This document shows positions 49,799-58,130 of a DNA stretch of 64,000 nucleotides, in pieces. The stretch's first letter is position 1. Each line of letters starts with the position of its first letter. Where the stretch lies: the NCBI RefSeq assembly GCF_034351645.1, contig NZ_CP133782.1, positions 2,795,001-2,859,000 on the forward strand. The letters are read 5' to 3'. The stretch comes from Pseudomonas sp. DC1.2 (GTDB taxonomy: Bacteria; Pseudomonadota; Gammaproteobacteria; Pseudomonadales; Pseudomonadaceae). A program made the position numbers and the translations under genes. A model generated the notes under the pieces. The model did no database searches. It had not been told where the DNA came from and saw only the letters and a list, made by a program, of their open reading frames with translations.

Positions 49799-50325
49799 CA
49801 ATGGCATGCGCGCCGTAAGTTCTTCGACTTGCACGCGACCAACAAGAGCCAGATCGCCGAAAAAGCGCTGCACTACATTGCGGCTTTGTATGAAGTTGAA
49901 CGAGAGGTACGCGAGCTGGAACCGGGTGTCCGGCAGCGAATACGACAGGAAAAAGCAGCGCCGATCATCGACGCACTTCATACCTGGATGATCGCCGAGA
50001 GGCAGCTTGTGCCTGAGGGATCGGCCATCGCCAAGGCGTTGGATTACAGCCTCAAACGCTGGATAGCGCTGACGGTGCTGTGCCCATCGATAACAACTGG
50101 TGCGAGAATCAAGTCCGGCCATGGGCTCTTGGGCGCAAGAACTGGCTCTTCGCAGGGTCGTTACGTAGCGGTAAACGGGCGGCGGCGATTATGAGTTTGA
50201 TCCAGTCGGCGCGGCTGAATGGGCATGATCCGTATGCCTATCTGAAAGACGTTCTCACGCGCCTACCGACGCAGCAGGGGAGTGAGATTGCGGAGCTGCT
50301 GCCACATGAGTGGGCGCCAGTTTAA
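49799..50325 (+). pseudogene. IS66-family transposase TnpC, C-terminal remnant
   Basis: Starts at WHARRKFFDLHATNKSQIAE, a hallmark of the central IS66 transposase. It runs to LKRWIAL, then loses frame near 50070 where the usual LTRYLDDG block is missing (a small internal deletion). It resumes as VPIDNNWCENQVRPWALGRK and continues through SLIQSARLNGHDPYAYLKDV to the stop. The N-terminal half of TnpC and the TnpA/TnpB genes are absent. GGCAGGTTCACCGGACAC at 50335-50352 looks like the right end of the element. Confidence 0.85.
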
Positions 50326-50425
50326 CTGCGCAAGGCAGGTTCACCGGACACGAATATTGTTTGCTTGGGACAACATTCACAAGGAGCCCACTGTATAGGG
50401 TTTCAAAAAGGCAACGCAGCTGCGC

Positions 50426-50866
50426 TTACTTATCCCCGGCTCGAAATTGAGACATCAGTGCTGGATAATCCTGCGGATCCGGGAGTGCTTCATAACTGAC
50501 CGATGCCCCGGTCGTCACCCAAGGTAATTTCTCTCTCGTCCAGGTTTCCATGAAGGGTAGGTAGTGCTGCGGGTTTTCCAACAGGCTACTGCGCGCACCT
50601 ACATAGTCGTCGACTCCGGCGGGCCGTGTGAATAACCAAGTCAGGCAGTGTGCGCAGAAATAGTGGCGAGTCGGGCCATGTAGACCACCGAGGACAGTTT
50701 CGCCTTGGGTTACTGCGAAGGCTGCCGCGGGGAAAAGTGCCGTCAGAGAAAATGCGCTAGCGGACATTTTTTGACATCCAACGCAATGACAAGCAGTAGT
50801 CATGACAGGTGGGCAATCGCTCTCAAAAGTTACATGTCCGCAACGGCAGGTTCCCGAAAATGTCAT
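50426..50866 (-). CDS. GFA family protein (glutathione-dependent formaldehyde-activating-like)
   Basis: A 146-residue zinc protein starting MTFSGTCRCGHVTFE (a start 14 codons upstream is possible). Zinc-binding cysteines lie in GTCRCGHV, ACHCVGCQKMS and FCAHCLTWLF, the GFA/Mss4-like pattern. Members bind glutathione adducts or other small electrophiles; most are uncharacterised. It is divergent from a LysR gene 121 bp away, a common arrangement when the regulator controls the enzyme gene. Confidence 0.87.
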   Translation of the reverse strand: MTFSGTCRCGHVTFESDCPPVMTTACHCVGCQKMSASAFSLTALFPAAAFAVTQGETVLGGLHGPTRHYFCAHCLTWLFTRPAGVDDYVGARSSLLENPQHYLPFMETWTREKLPWVTTGASVSYEALPDPQDYPALMSQFRAGDK

Positions 50867-50987
50867 GAGCTTTATCTCGTGGTGCGCGAATGGGCGCTGG
50901 ATGGGCAAGGTGGGTTTAGGGAAAGCATGCGCGAGTCTGGGTATGATTGAAACTAATCAAACTGACCTAGCAGCTCATAGGAAATGT

Positions 50988-51884
50988 ATGAATACACCGC
51001 AGCTTCATTGGGAAACTCAACGCGTTTTTCTGGCAGTCCTGAGAACTGGCAGCCTTTCCGCCGCTGCAAGAGCACTGGGCGTGGCGCAAGCCACAGCACG
51101 ACGCCGTATAGACGAACTGGAGCGAAGCGTCGGGATGAGCCTGTTTGTTCGCTCGCCAAAGGGGTTGATGCCCACTGACACTGCGAGAGAGCTGGTTGGC
51201 CATGCGGAGTCCATGGCTTTAGCCGCCGAGGCATTCACCCGTGCCGCTTCCGCCAAAGCCAGCGTGCCAGGAGGTACCGTGCGCTTAACAAGTAGTCGTT
51301 TAATGGGTGTTGAAGTGCTACCTCTTCTGTTGCGAGATATTCGTAGCGCGCATCCGGAATTGGAGCTGGAACTGAGCGTCTGCAATCGCCAAGAAGATCT
51401 GGCAATGCAAGAGGCCGATGTCGCGGTACGAATTCACCGCCCAACCGAGTCTGCGGTGGTGACCCGCCACGTAGGGGATCTTCGGTTAGGGCTTTACGCA
51501 ACCGAAGAGCTGGTAGCGCTGAATGGCGCTCCTCGCCATGAAAGCGAATTAGAAAAGTATCCGCTGATTGGCCCGGATCGCAATCTGACGGAGCTAGCTT
51601 TCTTGGGGAAGCAGGGCTACTTTTGCAACGCGGAACGCGCGGTCATTCGTACTGACGATCATCTGGCCCAATTTGCGGCGCTAAGGGCGGGACTGGGGAT
51701 TGGAATGTGCTCTAGCCAGTTGGCGAGTCGCCATGGGTTGGTGCGAGTGCTACCGAAACTTGTCGATTTTAAAGTAGGTGTATGGATTGCAATGCACCAA
51801 GACCTCCGGCGAGTAAAACGTATCGCATTGGTGTTCGATACCTTGGCGCAATCGATGTCGCGGTTTCTGAGAGCCTCCGAATAG
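50988..51884 (+). CDS. LysR-family transcriptional regulator
   Basis: A 298-residue regulator starting MNTPQLHWETQ behind AGGAAA. The N-terminal winged helix is at about 8-66 (FLAVLRTGSLSAAARALGVA, ATARRRIDELERSVG), followed by a LysR-type effector domain (GTVRLTSSRLMGVEVLPLLL ... LRAGLGIGMCSSQLA). Divergent transcription from the GFA gene suggests it controls that gene and itself from the shared 121-bp region. Confidence 0.88.
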   Translation: MNTPQLHWETQRVFLAVLRTGSLSAAARALGVAQATARRRIDELERSVGMSLFVRSPKGLMPTDTARELVGHAESMALAAEAFTRAASAKASVPGGTVRLTSSRLMGVEVLPLLLRDIRSAHPELELELSVCNRQEDLAMQEADVAVRIHRPTESAVVTRHVGDLRLGLYATEELVALNGAPRHESELEKYPLIGPDRNLTELAFLGKQGYFCNAERAVIRTDDHLAQFAALRAGLGIGMCSSQLASRHGLVRVLPKLVDFKVGVWIAMHQDLRRVKRIALVFDTLAQSMSRFLRASE

Positions 51885-52010
51885 CCGTTATAGCTAGAAA
51901 CTGCACGTCGAAAATCATAGGTTCTGGCCGAATACTACTTGTCGGCGATTAGTATTATTTAGCTAATGGCTCTAAATGTCGTAGGTGACTTCGCCAGACG
52001 CTTACCTTGC

Positions 52011-52037
52011 CTCGGCAAACTCGGCAAACTCGGCAAA
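52011..52037. repeat. Tandem 9-bp repeat, three copies
   Basis: CTCGGCAAA occurs three times in a row without a mismatch. No gene spans it, so it is probably a replication-slippage product. Confidence 0.85.
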
Positions 52038-52140
52038 AGAGACTTGAGGGATCGCTGTCGGGAGAGCCCGTCGGGTTGAAAATCTCGCCAAAATTTCGAC
52101 CGGAAGTACTAGTCTGACAATCCCGACGGGAAGAGAAATT

Positions 52141-52267
52141 GATGCTAAGGCATACGGTTTTGAAGATAAATGAATTCTACGGCATACGATTTGAAAGAAG
52201 TTTGGTGCTACGGCATGTGATTTTGAAGGAATGCTGATGCTAAAGCATAAGTTTTTGAAGTAAAAGT
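52141..52267. repeat. Degenerate 32-bp tandem repeat, four copies
   Basis: Units at 52141-52171, 52172-52203, 52204-52235 and 52236-52267 share GNTGCTAMGGCATAC followed by GATTTTGAAG and an A/T-rich tail. A weaker partial copy may follow (TCTGGGCATACATG, to 52287). Units are contiguous, with no spacers, and are 60-80 percent alike. The 32-bp period breaks any reading frame, so it is not a coding repeat. Confidence 0.75.
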
Positions 52268-52938
52268 CAGGTCTGGGCATACATGTACCTGAGCCATCAA
52301 GCGGGGATCGGAAGCATCAGCCATGGACTATACTTTTTCCCAATATCGTCGGCGGTATGGTTGCGTAGACGTGTAGACCAACGAGATCTCAGGCTTCCTT
52401 TCATCCAAATGGATAGATGTGCGAGGTTTGGAAGTAAATGCAACCTAAAGCGTACAGAAAGGGAAAAGCTTTCGGAGATTTGAAGGAAACGGGGTTTAAG
52501 GCGTACTTCCTCCAGATTCGGCGATTGGGAGGCAATCTAGGGTTCTTTTTACTTCAGAGCACTTCGGGCCGAAGAAAAACTTAACGTCGTGTCCGGGATT
52601 AGTTGACTACTACAAATAATGTATATTATTTAACAAGTGGGCGATGTCAAATGTTCATAAGTTGCTCGGAACCGTACCCTGCTCTAGGCATATGGTTAAT
52701 GCCGTTACAGAATGTTCATAGATCTATGTTCATGGAAGTAGGCCTGCGACTTCAAACGCGGCTTCTAGAGAGCCTACGATCCCGAGTTTTGTGAGGGGCG
52801 CGGTCGGATTGTTAGCGCCTATGCGAAACTGGCCCACCCCTGCGAAGAAAAACTTACCCGTCTGAGATAACGTCGTAATCTTTCGAGGCATGTAATTCCA
52901 TGTTCACGTTGATGGTGGTGGTGTAGCAACAGGTCTGG

Positions 52939-53139
52939 ATGAATGCGGCCTGGGTAGGGAATCGATACGCCGCCCTGGTGTATCGAGATCTATCCGGCGT
53001 CAGCTGCGATGGCATGACTGTGGTGACGCCAGAGGTTCGAGCTGTCAGCGAGCGGGGAGGTTACACGTTGGTGCGTAGTTTATGCGGGGCGGATCATTAC
53101 GTGGTTGTGTCTGAGCTACCCGAAGGAAGCGTTGCCTGA
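52939..53139 (+). CDS. Small ORF of unknown function
   Basis: 66 codons from ATG 52939 (MNAAWVGNRYAALVYRDLSG) with AGG 8 bp upstream. Codon use is typical of the host, unlike the low-GC DNA before it, which argues for a real gene or the end of one. The product looks like a compact beta-rich domain (TLVRSLCGADHYVVVSELPE) without signal peptide or membrane segment. I do not recognise a family. Confidence 0.4.
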   Translation: MNAAWVGNRYAALVYRDLSGVSCDGMTVVTPEVRAVSERGGYTLVRSLCGADHYVVVSELPEGSVA

Positions 53140-53226
53140 GCCTGATCATGGTGTGTGCGCTGAAGATATCTATCCCTGGAAACACCGAAGAGGGTTCTGA
53201 AGGGTCGCTGTGCGTAGCCTGATGCC

Positions 53227-54309
53227 CTACGAGGTAGCCATTGCAAAACGCCGTGCCATCGCCTCTCGTGCACGCTGGATCTTGCGCAAGATGTCTTCAC
53301 CTTTTGCATTCCAGACGTATCGGCTTGGCTGAGCATTGTGTAACGCTAAAAAAGTGGTCATGGAGCTGGCCAATTCACGTGTCGAACTGAAGCTGCCATC
53401 ACGTAAGTAAACGGTGATATCTCGGAAGAAGCGTTCAACCATGTTCATCCAGGAGCTTGATGTCGGGGTGAAGTGCATGTGAAATCGCGGATGTCGCTTG
53501 AGCCATTCCTTGACCACCGGATGCTTGTGCGTGGCGTAATTATCCACGATCAAGTGCAGTTGCAGGCCCTTGGGGGTTTCCCGGTTGATCCTTTTCAGGA
53601 AGGCCAACCACTCCTGATGTCGGTGTTGAGTTTCAATGCTGCTGATCAGCCGACCTTGCAGATAATCCATCGCCGCAAACAGCGTGAGCGTGCCGTGACG
53701 AACATAGTCATGGGTTTGTGTACGGATATGACCGATACCCAATGGCAATCCGGGCTGCGTGCGCTGCAAGGCTTGAACCTGGCTCTTCTCATCGCAACAG
53801 AACACCAGGGCTTTATCGGGAGGCGCCAGATACAGCCCGATGACGTCCCAGAATTTCTCTTCGAAGTTCGGGTCATTGGACAGCTTGAAGGTGCGTGCCA
53901 GGTGCGGTTTTATGTCGTTGGCGGCCCATATCCGCTGGACGCTGGCCGGTGAAATGCCGGCGACTCGAACCATGCTACGACAGCTCCAGCGAGGCTGACC
54001 GATACGCGGCTGAGTGACTTGCTCAAGGGTTCGCTTCAACGCTTCGGCCGGCAAGGATGGCTTGCGACCTCGTCCGGGCAGATCCACTAGGCCTTGCAGA
54101 CGCAGCGCTTGAAAACGCTTGCACCAGCGAGTGACTGAAACAACGGAGAGACCGGTCAGTTGGGCAATCTCGTTGCGCGAGCAGCCTTGAGCCGCCAGTA
54201 AAATCACCCGCGCCCGACGACCGTCACGCTGACTGATCGTGGCTGATCTTAGGCGCCGACTCAGTTCAATGTGTTCCTCTTCACTGAGCGCGATGTTCTG
54301 AGAATTCAT
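53227..54309 (-). CDS. IS630-family transposase
   Basis: A 360-residue transposase starting MNSQNIALSEEEHIELS. Two HTH regions (GCSRNEIAQLTGLSVVSVTR, and AGISPASVQRIWAAND) precede a DDE core with D in FCCDEKSQVQ, D in LIVDNYATHKH and E in SSSWMNMVERFF. The frame is complete, so the element may be active. IS630 elements insert at TA dinucleotides; the right end probably lies near 54355-54382 (CTAGAAACTTATTTCGGAGA) but I could not find a convincing matching left end. Confidence 0.92.
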   Translation of the reverse strand: MNSQNIALSEEEHIELSRRLRSATISQRDGRRARVILLAAQGCSRNEIAQLTGLSVVSVTRWCKRFQALRLQGLVDLPGRGRKPSLPAEALKRTLEQVTQPRIGQPRWSCRSMVRVAGISPASVQRIWAANDIKPHLARTFKLSNDPNFEEKFWDVIGLYLAPPDKALVFCCDEKSQVQALQRTQPGLPLGIGHIRTQTHDYVRHGTLTLFAAMDYLQGRLISSIETQHRHQEWLAFLKRINRETPKGLQLHLIVDNYATHKHPVVKEWLKRHPRFHMHFTPTSSSWMNMVERFFRDITVYLRDGSFSSTRELASSMTTFLALHNAQPSRYVWNAKGEDILRKIQRAREAMARRFAMATS

Positions 54310-54510
54310 GTGATCACTCCAAGCACTGACTGACCACAGAAGCATAGCTCAGGCTAGAAACTTATTTCGGAGACAGGACACTAGGTTGGCGCACTTTCCA
54401 TGTGCATTGTCGATGCGCGGAGTCCCACGCATCGGTGCGGTTATTATCCATGGAGTGGATAAGCTCGATGCAATTGTCTGTGAAAGACAGCGTGCCTTCC
54501 GATTGGAGGC

Positions 54511-55368
54511 TTACAGATGCCATTCCAAGTTCAGAAACGGCGTATTGGCCTCAGTGCCAAGTGTGTTGGCAGAGTTGTTGCCGAACTTGTTCTTCCAATA
54601 TTCGTAACCCACCCCGGCAAAGAAAGTATTTTTCTTGCCGAAAGTGAGCTCACCCACGTCCACGAGTAAGGAGGCGTGCACGAGCGTCTCGCTCACGGTG
54701 TCGTTACCGAAGCCGTCCTTACCCTTGGGCGGGACGAAGTTGGCAAAGCCCTTGAACTTGAGCGGTACCGTAGCGAGATGGAATGGAATGTCCCAGGCGG
54801 TTTCCAGGTAATAAGTGTTGTTGAAGCGGATATCGTGCTCCTGGGCGAACGACAGACCATTGTGGTTGCTCTCGGAGCGGTACATCACACTCAAGTCCCA
54901 GAAGCCCGGCACATCGAAATTGATCGTCGGGCCGATGACGAGCATGCGTTTTGCCGGCGCGAAGGTAGTGTTTTTGGTGTTCCAGTCGAGGCCGCCCGAG
55001 AGTGACCAGTCCCGAACGGGCCCCCACTTATAGTCCTGACCGGAAATTTTGTTGAGTGAAAGTTGATGGCGATACACCACGTACACCTCGGTAGCGCCGT
55101 TGTCTCCACCGTTGGCTGGATCGTTTATATCGGAAAACAGCGCCTGTAAGTCGAAGAAGTTGCTGCCGTATTTGTATCCATCACTATGAGTGAACTCAAC
55201 TATATTCTTGGTAATCGGACCATTGATACCCGGCTCGGCGAATCGAGTGCCATATAAGTAACTGATAGAGTTGTCGCTCCAATCGGCTGCTTGCACTGAA
55301 GTGGTCGCGCTCAATAATAGAGCACTTAAGGCAAAGGTGTGGCGGACGAGCAACTTATGGTTATTCAT
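54511..55368 (-). CDS. OmpK/Tsx-like nucleoside outer membrane porin
   Basis: A 285-residue protein with a signal peptide (HTFALSALLLSATTSVQAAD) and a 12-strand-type barrel rich in aromatic strands, ending LNLEWHL with a hydrophobic residue (Leu) instead of the usual terminal Phe. Motifs SISYLYGTRFAEPG and KNIVEFTHSDGYKYGSNFFD are typical of the OmpK/Tsx nucleoside channel family. Its ATG overlaps the xdhC stop (ATGA), so it belongs to the minus-strand purine-like operon and would import the substrate across the outer membrane. Confidence 0.85.
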   Translation of the reverse strand: MNNHKLLVRHTFALSALLLSATTSVQAADWSDNSISYLYGTRFAEPGINGPITKNIVEFTHSDGYKYGSNFFDLQALFSDINDPANGGDNGATEVYVVYRHQLSLNKISGQDYKWGPVRDWSLSGGLDWNTKNTTFAPAKRMLVIGPTINFDVPGFWDLSVMYRSESNHNGLSFAQEHDIRFNNTYYLETAWDIPFHLATVPLKFKGFANFVPPKGKDGFGNDTVSETLVHASLLVDVGELTFGKKNTFFAGVGYEYWKNKFGNNSANTLGTEANTPFLNLEWHL

Positions 55369-56594
55369 CTTATATTTCCTTGAGTAGTCGCCAATTTCAG
55401 ATGAAGGGCTGTTTTTTTATATTTGCCTAAATTAACTGCTGCCGCTTCTACAAGCTGTTCACACACCAGCAAGTCCACCTGATGAATCGGCTTGCTCCGA
55501 TGCTTCAGCATCCCGCCGTTACGCAGATTCAGCACTGCCGTCATCTCCGCCAGATTCGAGAGCGCCACGCTTTCGGGTGCATCGCCGCCAAGGTCCAGGC
55601 CCATTGGGTAGTGCAACTGTTGGAACGCATTCAGCACCGGCGTGTGTTGGCGAATGTCGGTCAACAATCGCCCGGTACGCTCTCGGGGGCCGAGTTGGCC
55701 GATGTAGGCCGGTGTGGCTTGCAGCAAATGGCCGAGCCAGTGACGGTCCTGGCGGTAGCTGTGAGTCATGACGGCCACCGCGGCGCCCTCGATCAGCGGT
55801 CCGAGGACGAAGGGGGTGTCCAGGTTCGAGCAAATCACTGCATCCGCCTGCGGGAATCGCTCGAGCCGGGCAAAGTGGCTACGGCTATCGACGACGCTGA
55901 CGTGCCAGCCCAGCAGTTTTGCCATACGCACCAGCGGCTGGGCGTCGTGGCCAGCACCGAAGATTACTAGCCGCGGGGGCGGGGCGACATACTCGAAAAA
56001 CACTTCGATTTCGCCACGGGCATCGGTGTAGAGCCGCAAGGATGATTTTTTCTCGGTGAGGGTTTTGCGAAGGTCTTTGCGGATAGTGGTTTCGAGTGCT
56101 GGGTGTCGAAGAGAGGGCGCTGCGTCCGACAACACCCGATCACCGACCCGTACCAACGCATTGCGTGACGTGGCGATGATGGTCGCCATGGCTGCGGGTT
56201 GCCGGCTGTCGCGCACCTGCCGCAATAGTTCGATGGCCGGTGACGGGGTTTTCGCGCGCAGGCGTTCGAGCATGATGAATACCGTGCCGTTGCAGCCGAG
56301 GCCGAAGGTCAGATTGCTGTGTTCGTCGTCTTCATCCGCGGTGGCGCCAGTGCTGTAGCGGCGTACCACCGGCTGGCCGGAATCGGTCAGCCACCACGCT
56401 TTTTTTGCCAGATCCTGTTCCAGGCATCCGCCGCTGACGGTGCCGATGGTGCGGCCGTGGACGGGGATGAGCATGCGTGCGCCGGGTCGACGGTAGGCCG
56501 AACCTTCGACCTTGACCACGGTGGCGAGGATGGTTTCTTCGCCTTGCCGGGCGGCGGTTTCAATGGCTTGGAGGAGGTCGTTGAGGCTGGACAT
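55365..56594 (-). CDS. XdhC/CoxI-family molybdenum cofactor insertion protein
   Basis: A 409-residue protein. The N-terminal XdhC_CoxI domain (EETILATVVKVEGSAYRRPG, GTVSGGCLEQDLAKKAW) is followed from about 205 by a Rossmann domain (LVIFGAGHDAQPLVRMAKLL, AAVAVMTHSYRQDRHWLGHL, AYIGQLGPRERTGR). XdhC binds the Mo cofactor, promotes its sulfuration and hands it to xanthine-dehydrogenase-type hydroxylases. No such hydroxylase is in the window. It is coupled to ompK downstream. Confidence 0.88.
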   Translation of the reverse strand: MSSLNDLLQAIETAARQGEETILATVVKVEGSAYRRPGARMLIPVHGRTIGTVSGGCLEQDLAKKAWWLTDSGQPVVRRYSTGATADEDDEHSNLTFGLGCNGTVFIMLERLRAKTPSPAIELLRQVRDSRQPAAMATIIATSRNALVRVGDRVLSDAAPSLRHPALETTIRKDLRKTLTEKKSSLRLYTDARGEIEVFFEYVAPPPRLVIFGAGHDAQPLVRMAKLLGWHVSVVDSRSHFARLERFPQADAVICSNLDTPFVLGPLIEGAAVAVMTHSYRQDRHWLGHLLQATPAYIGQLGPRERTGRLLTDIRQHTPVLNAFQQLHYPMGLDLGGDAPESVALSNLAEMTAVLNLRNGGMLKHRSKPIHQVDLLVCEQLVEAAAVNLGKYKKTALHLKLATTQGNIR

Positions 56595-56625
56595 AGTGTG
56601 TTATCCCGAAGATTGCTGCTGATTC

Positions 56626-56709
56626 TGTAAGAGTCGGCTTGCTGGCGAGGGGCCCTTGAACCTGGCACTGGCCTTCCGACCACCATCGCTGGCAAGACAG
56701 CTCCTACAG
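56626..56709. repeat. Pair of inverted REP elements (BIME)
   Basis: TGTAAGAGTCGGCTTGCTGG-type arm at 56626-56651 and CCATCGCTGGCAAGACAGCT-type arm ending CCTACAG at 56709. These are the well-known Pseudomonas REP sequence in opposite orientations with a 31-base centre. It separates the amidohydrolase gene from xdhC. Confidence 0.85.
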
Positions 56710-56729
56710 AGGTTGTATTGGCGCTTGGA

Positions 56730-58118
56730 TCAGTCGTCGACCTGCATCAACTGCTGCACCCCATCCCACGCTTCAGCGCGCATGCGCTCCAGATCCAGTC
56801 CCGGTATCACTCCGTCGTCAACCACCAACCTTCCCCCAACCATGCTGTACCGCACGGCAATCGGCTCACCCGCGACCACCGGCGCCAGCGCGATATCGTG
56901 GAAACCAAAGAAACGCGGATGATCAAGGCCATAGATCACCAGGTCCGCCGCTTGCCCGACTTCCAGTGTGCCGACCGAACCCAACCCCAATACCTGCGCG
57001 CCTCCGGCCGTACCCCAATGAATCACGTCTTCAGCCGTGGTGGCCGACGCCCCTTGCTCTGCACGATGGATCAGCCAGGCGGTATGCGCTTCACCGACCA
57101 TGCTCCCGGACTCGTTCGACGCCACACCATCCACCCCAAGGGAAATCGGCACGCCCGCGTCGTACATTTGTGGCACTGGCGCGACGCCGCTGCCCAGCCG
57201 CGCATTGCTGACCGGACAGTGGGAAATGCCGGTGCCAGTTTGAGAGAGCATGCGGATTTCCCCCGGTTGCAAATGCACCGCGTGGGCGAACCAGACGTCT
57301 GGGCCGAGCCATTCGTGTTCGGCGACGAATTCCACCGGCAGGCAGTTGTACTTCTCACGGCAGAAGTTGACGTAGTTCTGAGTCTCCGAAAGGTGCGTGT
57401 GCAGCCGCAAGCCGAGGCCGCGCGCGGTGTGAGCCAGTTCCCGCAGCAAAGTCGGTGGCAGGGAAAAGGTCGGTGTCGTCGGCGCGACCACAACGCGGCG
57501 CATCGCGTCCGGGGTGTCCTGGTGGTACAGCGATTTGAGCCGTTCGATGTCGCCGACCATTTGGTCCAGCGTCTCAGGTTGCAGCGCGGTTTTCGAGAAA
57601 CCCGGATGCGCGCTGGCCGACTCTAGCGCGCCGCCTCGACACAGCACGAAGCGCATGCCGAATTCATCCGCCGTGTCGAACAGCGAATCCCCGCTCTCGG
57701 TGGAGCCGTTGGCGTGGTAGAGGTAATGGTGATCGGCGCAAGTCGTGACGCCCGACAGCAGCAACTCGGCCATGCCCAGCCGAGCGGCGATCCGCGTCAG
57801 TTGCGGGGTAAACCGGTTCAGTCGCGGGTAAGGCACACTGGCCAGCCAGCCTTGCAGGTCCTGATTCAAACCTTCGGGAACAGCTTTAAGGAGGTTCTGA
57901 AACAGGTGATGGTGGGTGTTGATCCACCCCGGATAGACCACCGAATTTCGGGCGTCGATTACTCGCTCGCCGGGTTGCGCAACCAGGTTCGCAGCCATTT
58001 CGGCGATGCGACCGTTGACGATGCGAATGTCGACATTGCCGGCTCGGGCACGGGGGCCGCGCAGGCCGGTCATCACTGCCAGCGGGTTTTTGATCAGGAT
58101 GTTTTGAAGTTGAGTCAT
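56730..58118 (-). CDS. Amidohydrolase, 8-oxoguanine deaminase-like
   Basis: A 462-residue metal-dependent deaminase of the TrzN/AtzB/guanine deaminase group. H69 and H71 in WINTHHHLFQN are the first metal ligands. Further ligand motifs are HTHLSETQ, AHAVHLQPGEI and LGVDGVASNE. The closest characterised type I can place it with is the Pseudomonas 8-oxoguanine deaminase/chlorohydrolase group; related enzymes act on triazines, so the substrate is a purine or similar heterocycle. It starts 12 bp after the nucleobase permease stop, so uptake and deamination are co-expressed. Confidence 0.82.
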   Translation of the reverse strand: MTQLQNILIKNPLAVMTGLRGPRARAGNVDIRIVNGRIAEMAANLVAQPGERVIDARNSVVYPGWINTHHHLFQNLLKAVPEGLNQDLQGWLASVPYPRLNRFTPQLTRIAARLGMAELLLSGVTTCADHHYLYHANGSTESGDSLFDTADEFGMRFVLCRGGALESASAHPGFSKTALQPETLDQMVGDIERLKSLYHQDTPDAMRRVVVAPTTPTFSLPPTLLRELAHTARGLGLRLHTHLSETQNYVNFCREKYNCLPVEFVAEHEWLGPDVWFAHAVHLQPGEIRMLSQTGTGISHCPVSNARLGSGVAPVPQMYDAGVPISLGVDGVASNESGSMVGEAHTAWLIHRAEQGASATTAEDVIHWGTAGGAQVLGLGSVGTLEVGQAADLVIYGLDHPRFFGFHDIALAPVVAGEPIAVRYSMVGGRLVVDDGVIPGLDLERMRAEAWDGVQQLMQVDD

Positions 58119-58130
58119 GGGCTACTCCAG

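Larger units (their letters stand above)
51885..52938. other. Low-GC, gene-poor stretch in the accessory region
   Basis: About 1 kb with visibly lower GC than the flanks, many stop codons in all frames and no recognisable gene. It contains a 9-bp tandem triplication (52011-52037), a degenerate 32-bp tandem repeat (52141-52267, possibly a fifth partial copy to 52287) and a short palindrome CTTCGGGCCGAAG near 52563. It looks like decayed horizontally acquired DNA. Confidence 0.6.

Noticed and set aside
52141..52267. Possible CRISPR array from the 32-bp repeat
   Set aside because: The units abut each other with no unique spacers, differ from each other, and no cas genes are near.
52555..52580. 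CTTCGGGCCGAAG with flanking A tract as terminator
   Set aside because: On the plus strand an A run follows the stem instead of T; on the minus strand the T run precedes the stem. Neither orientation fits.
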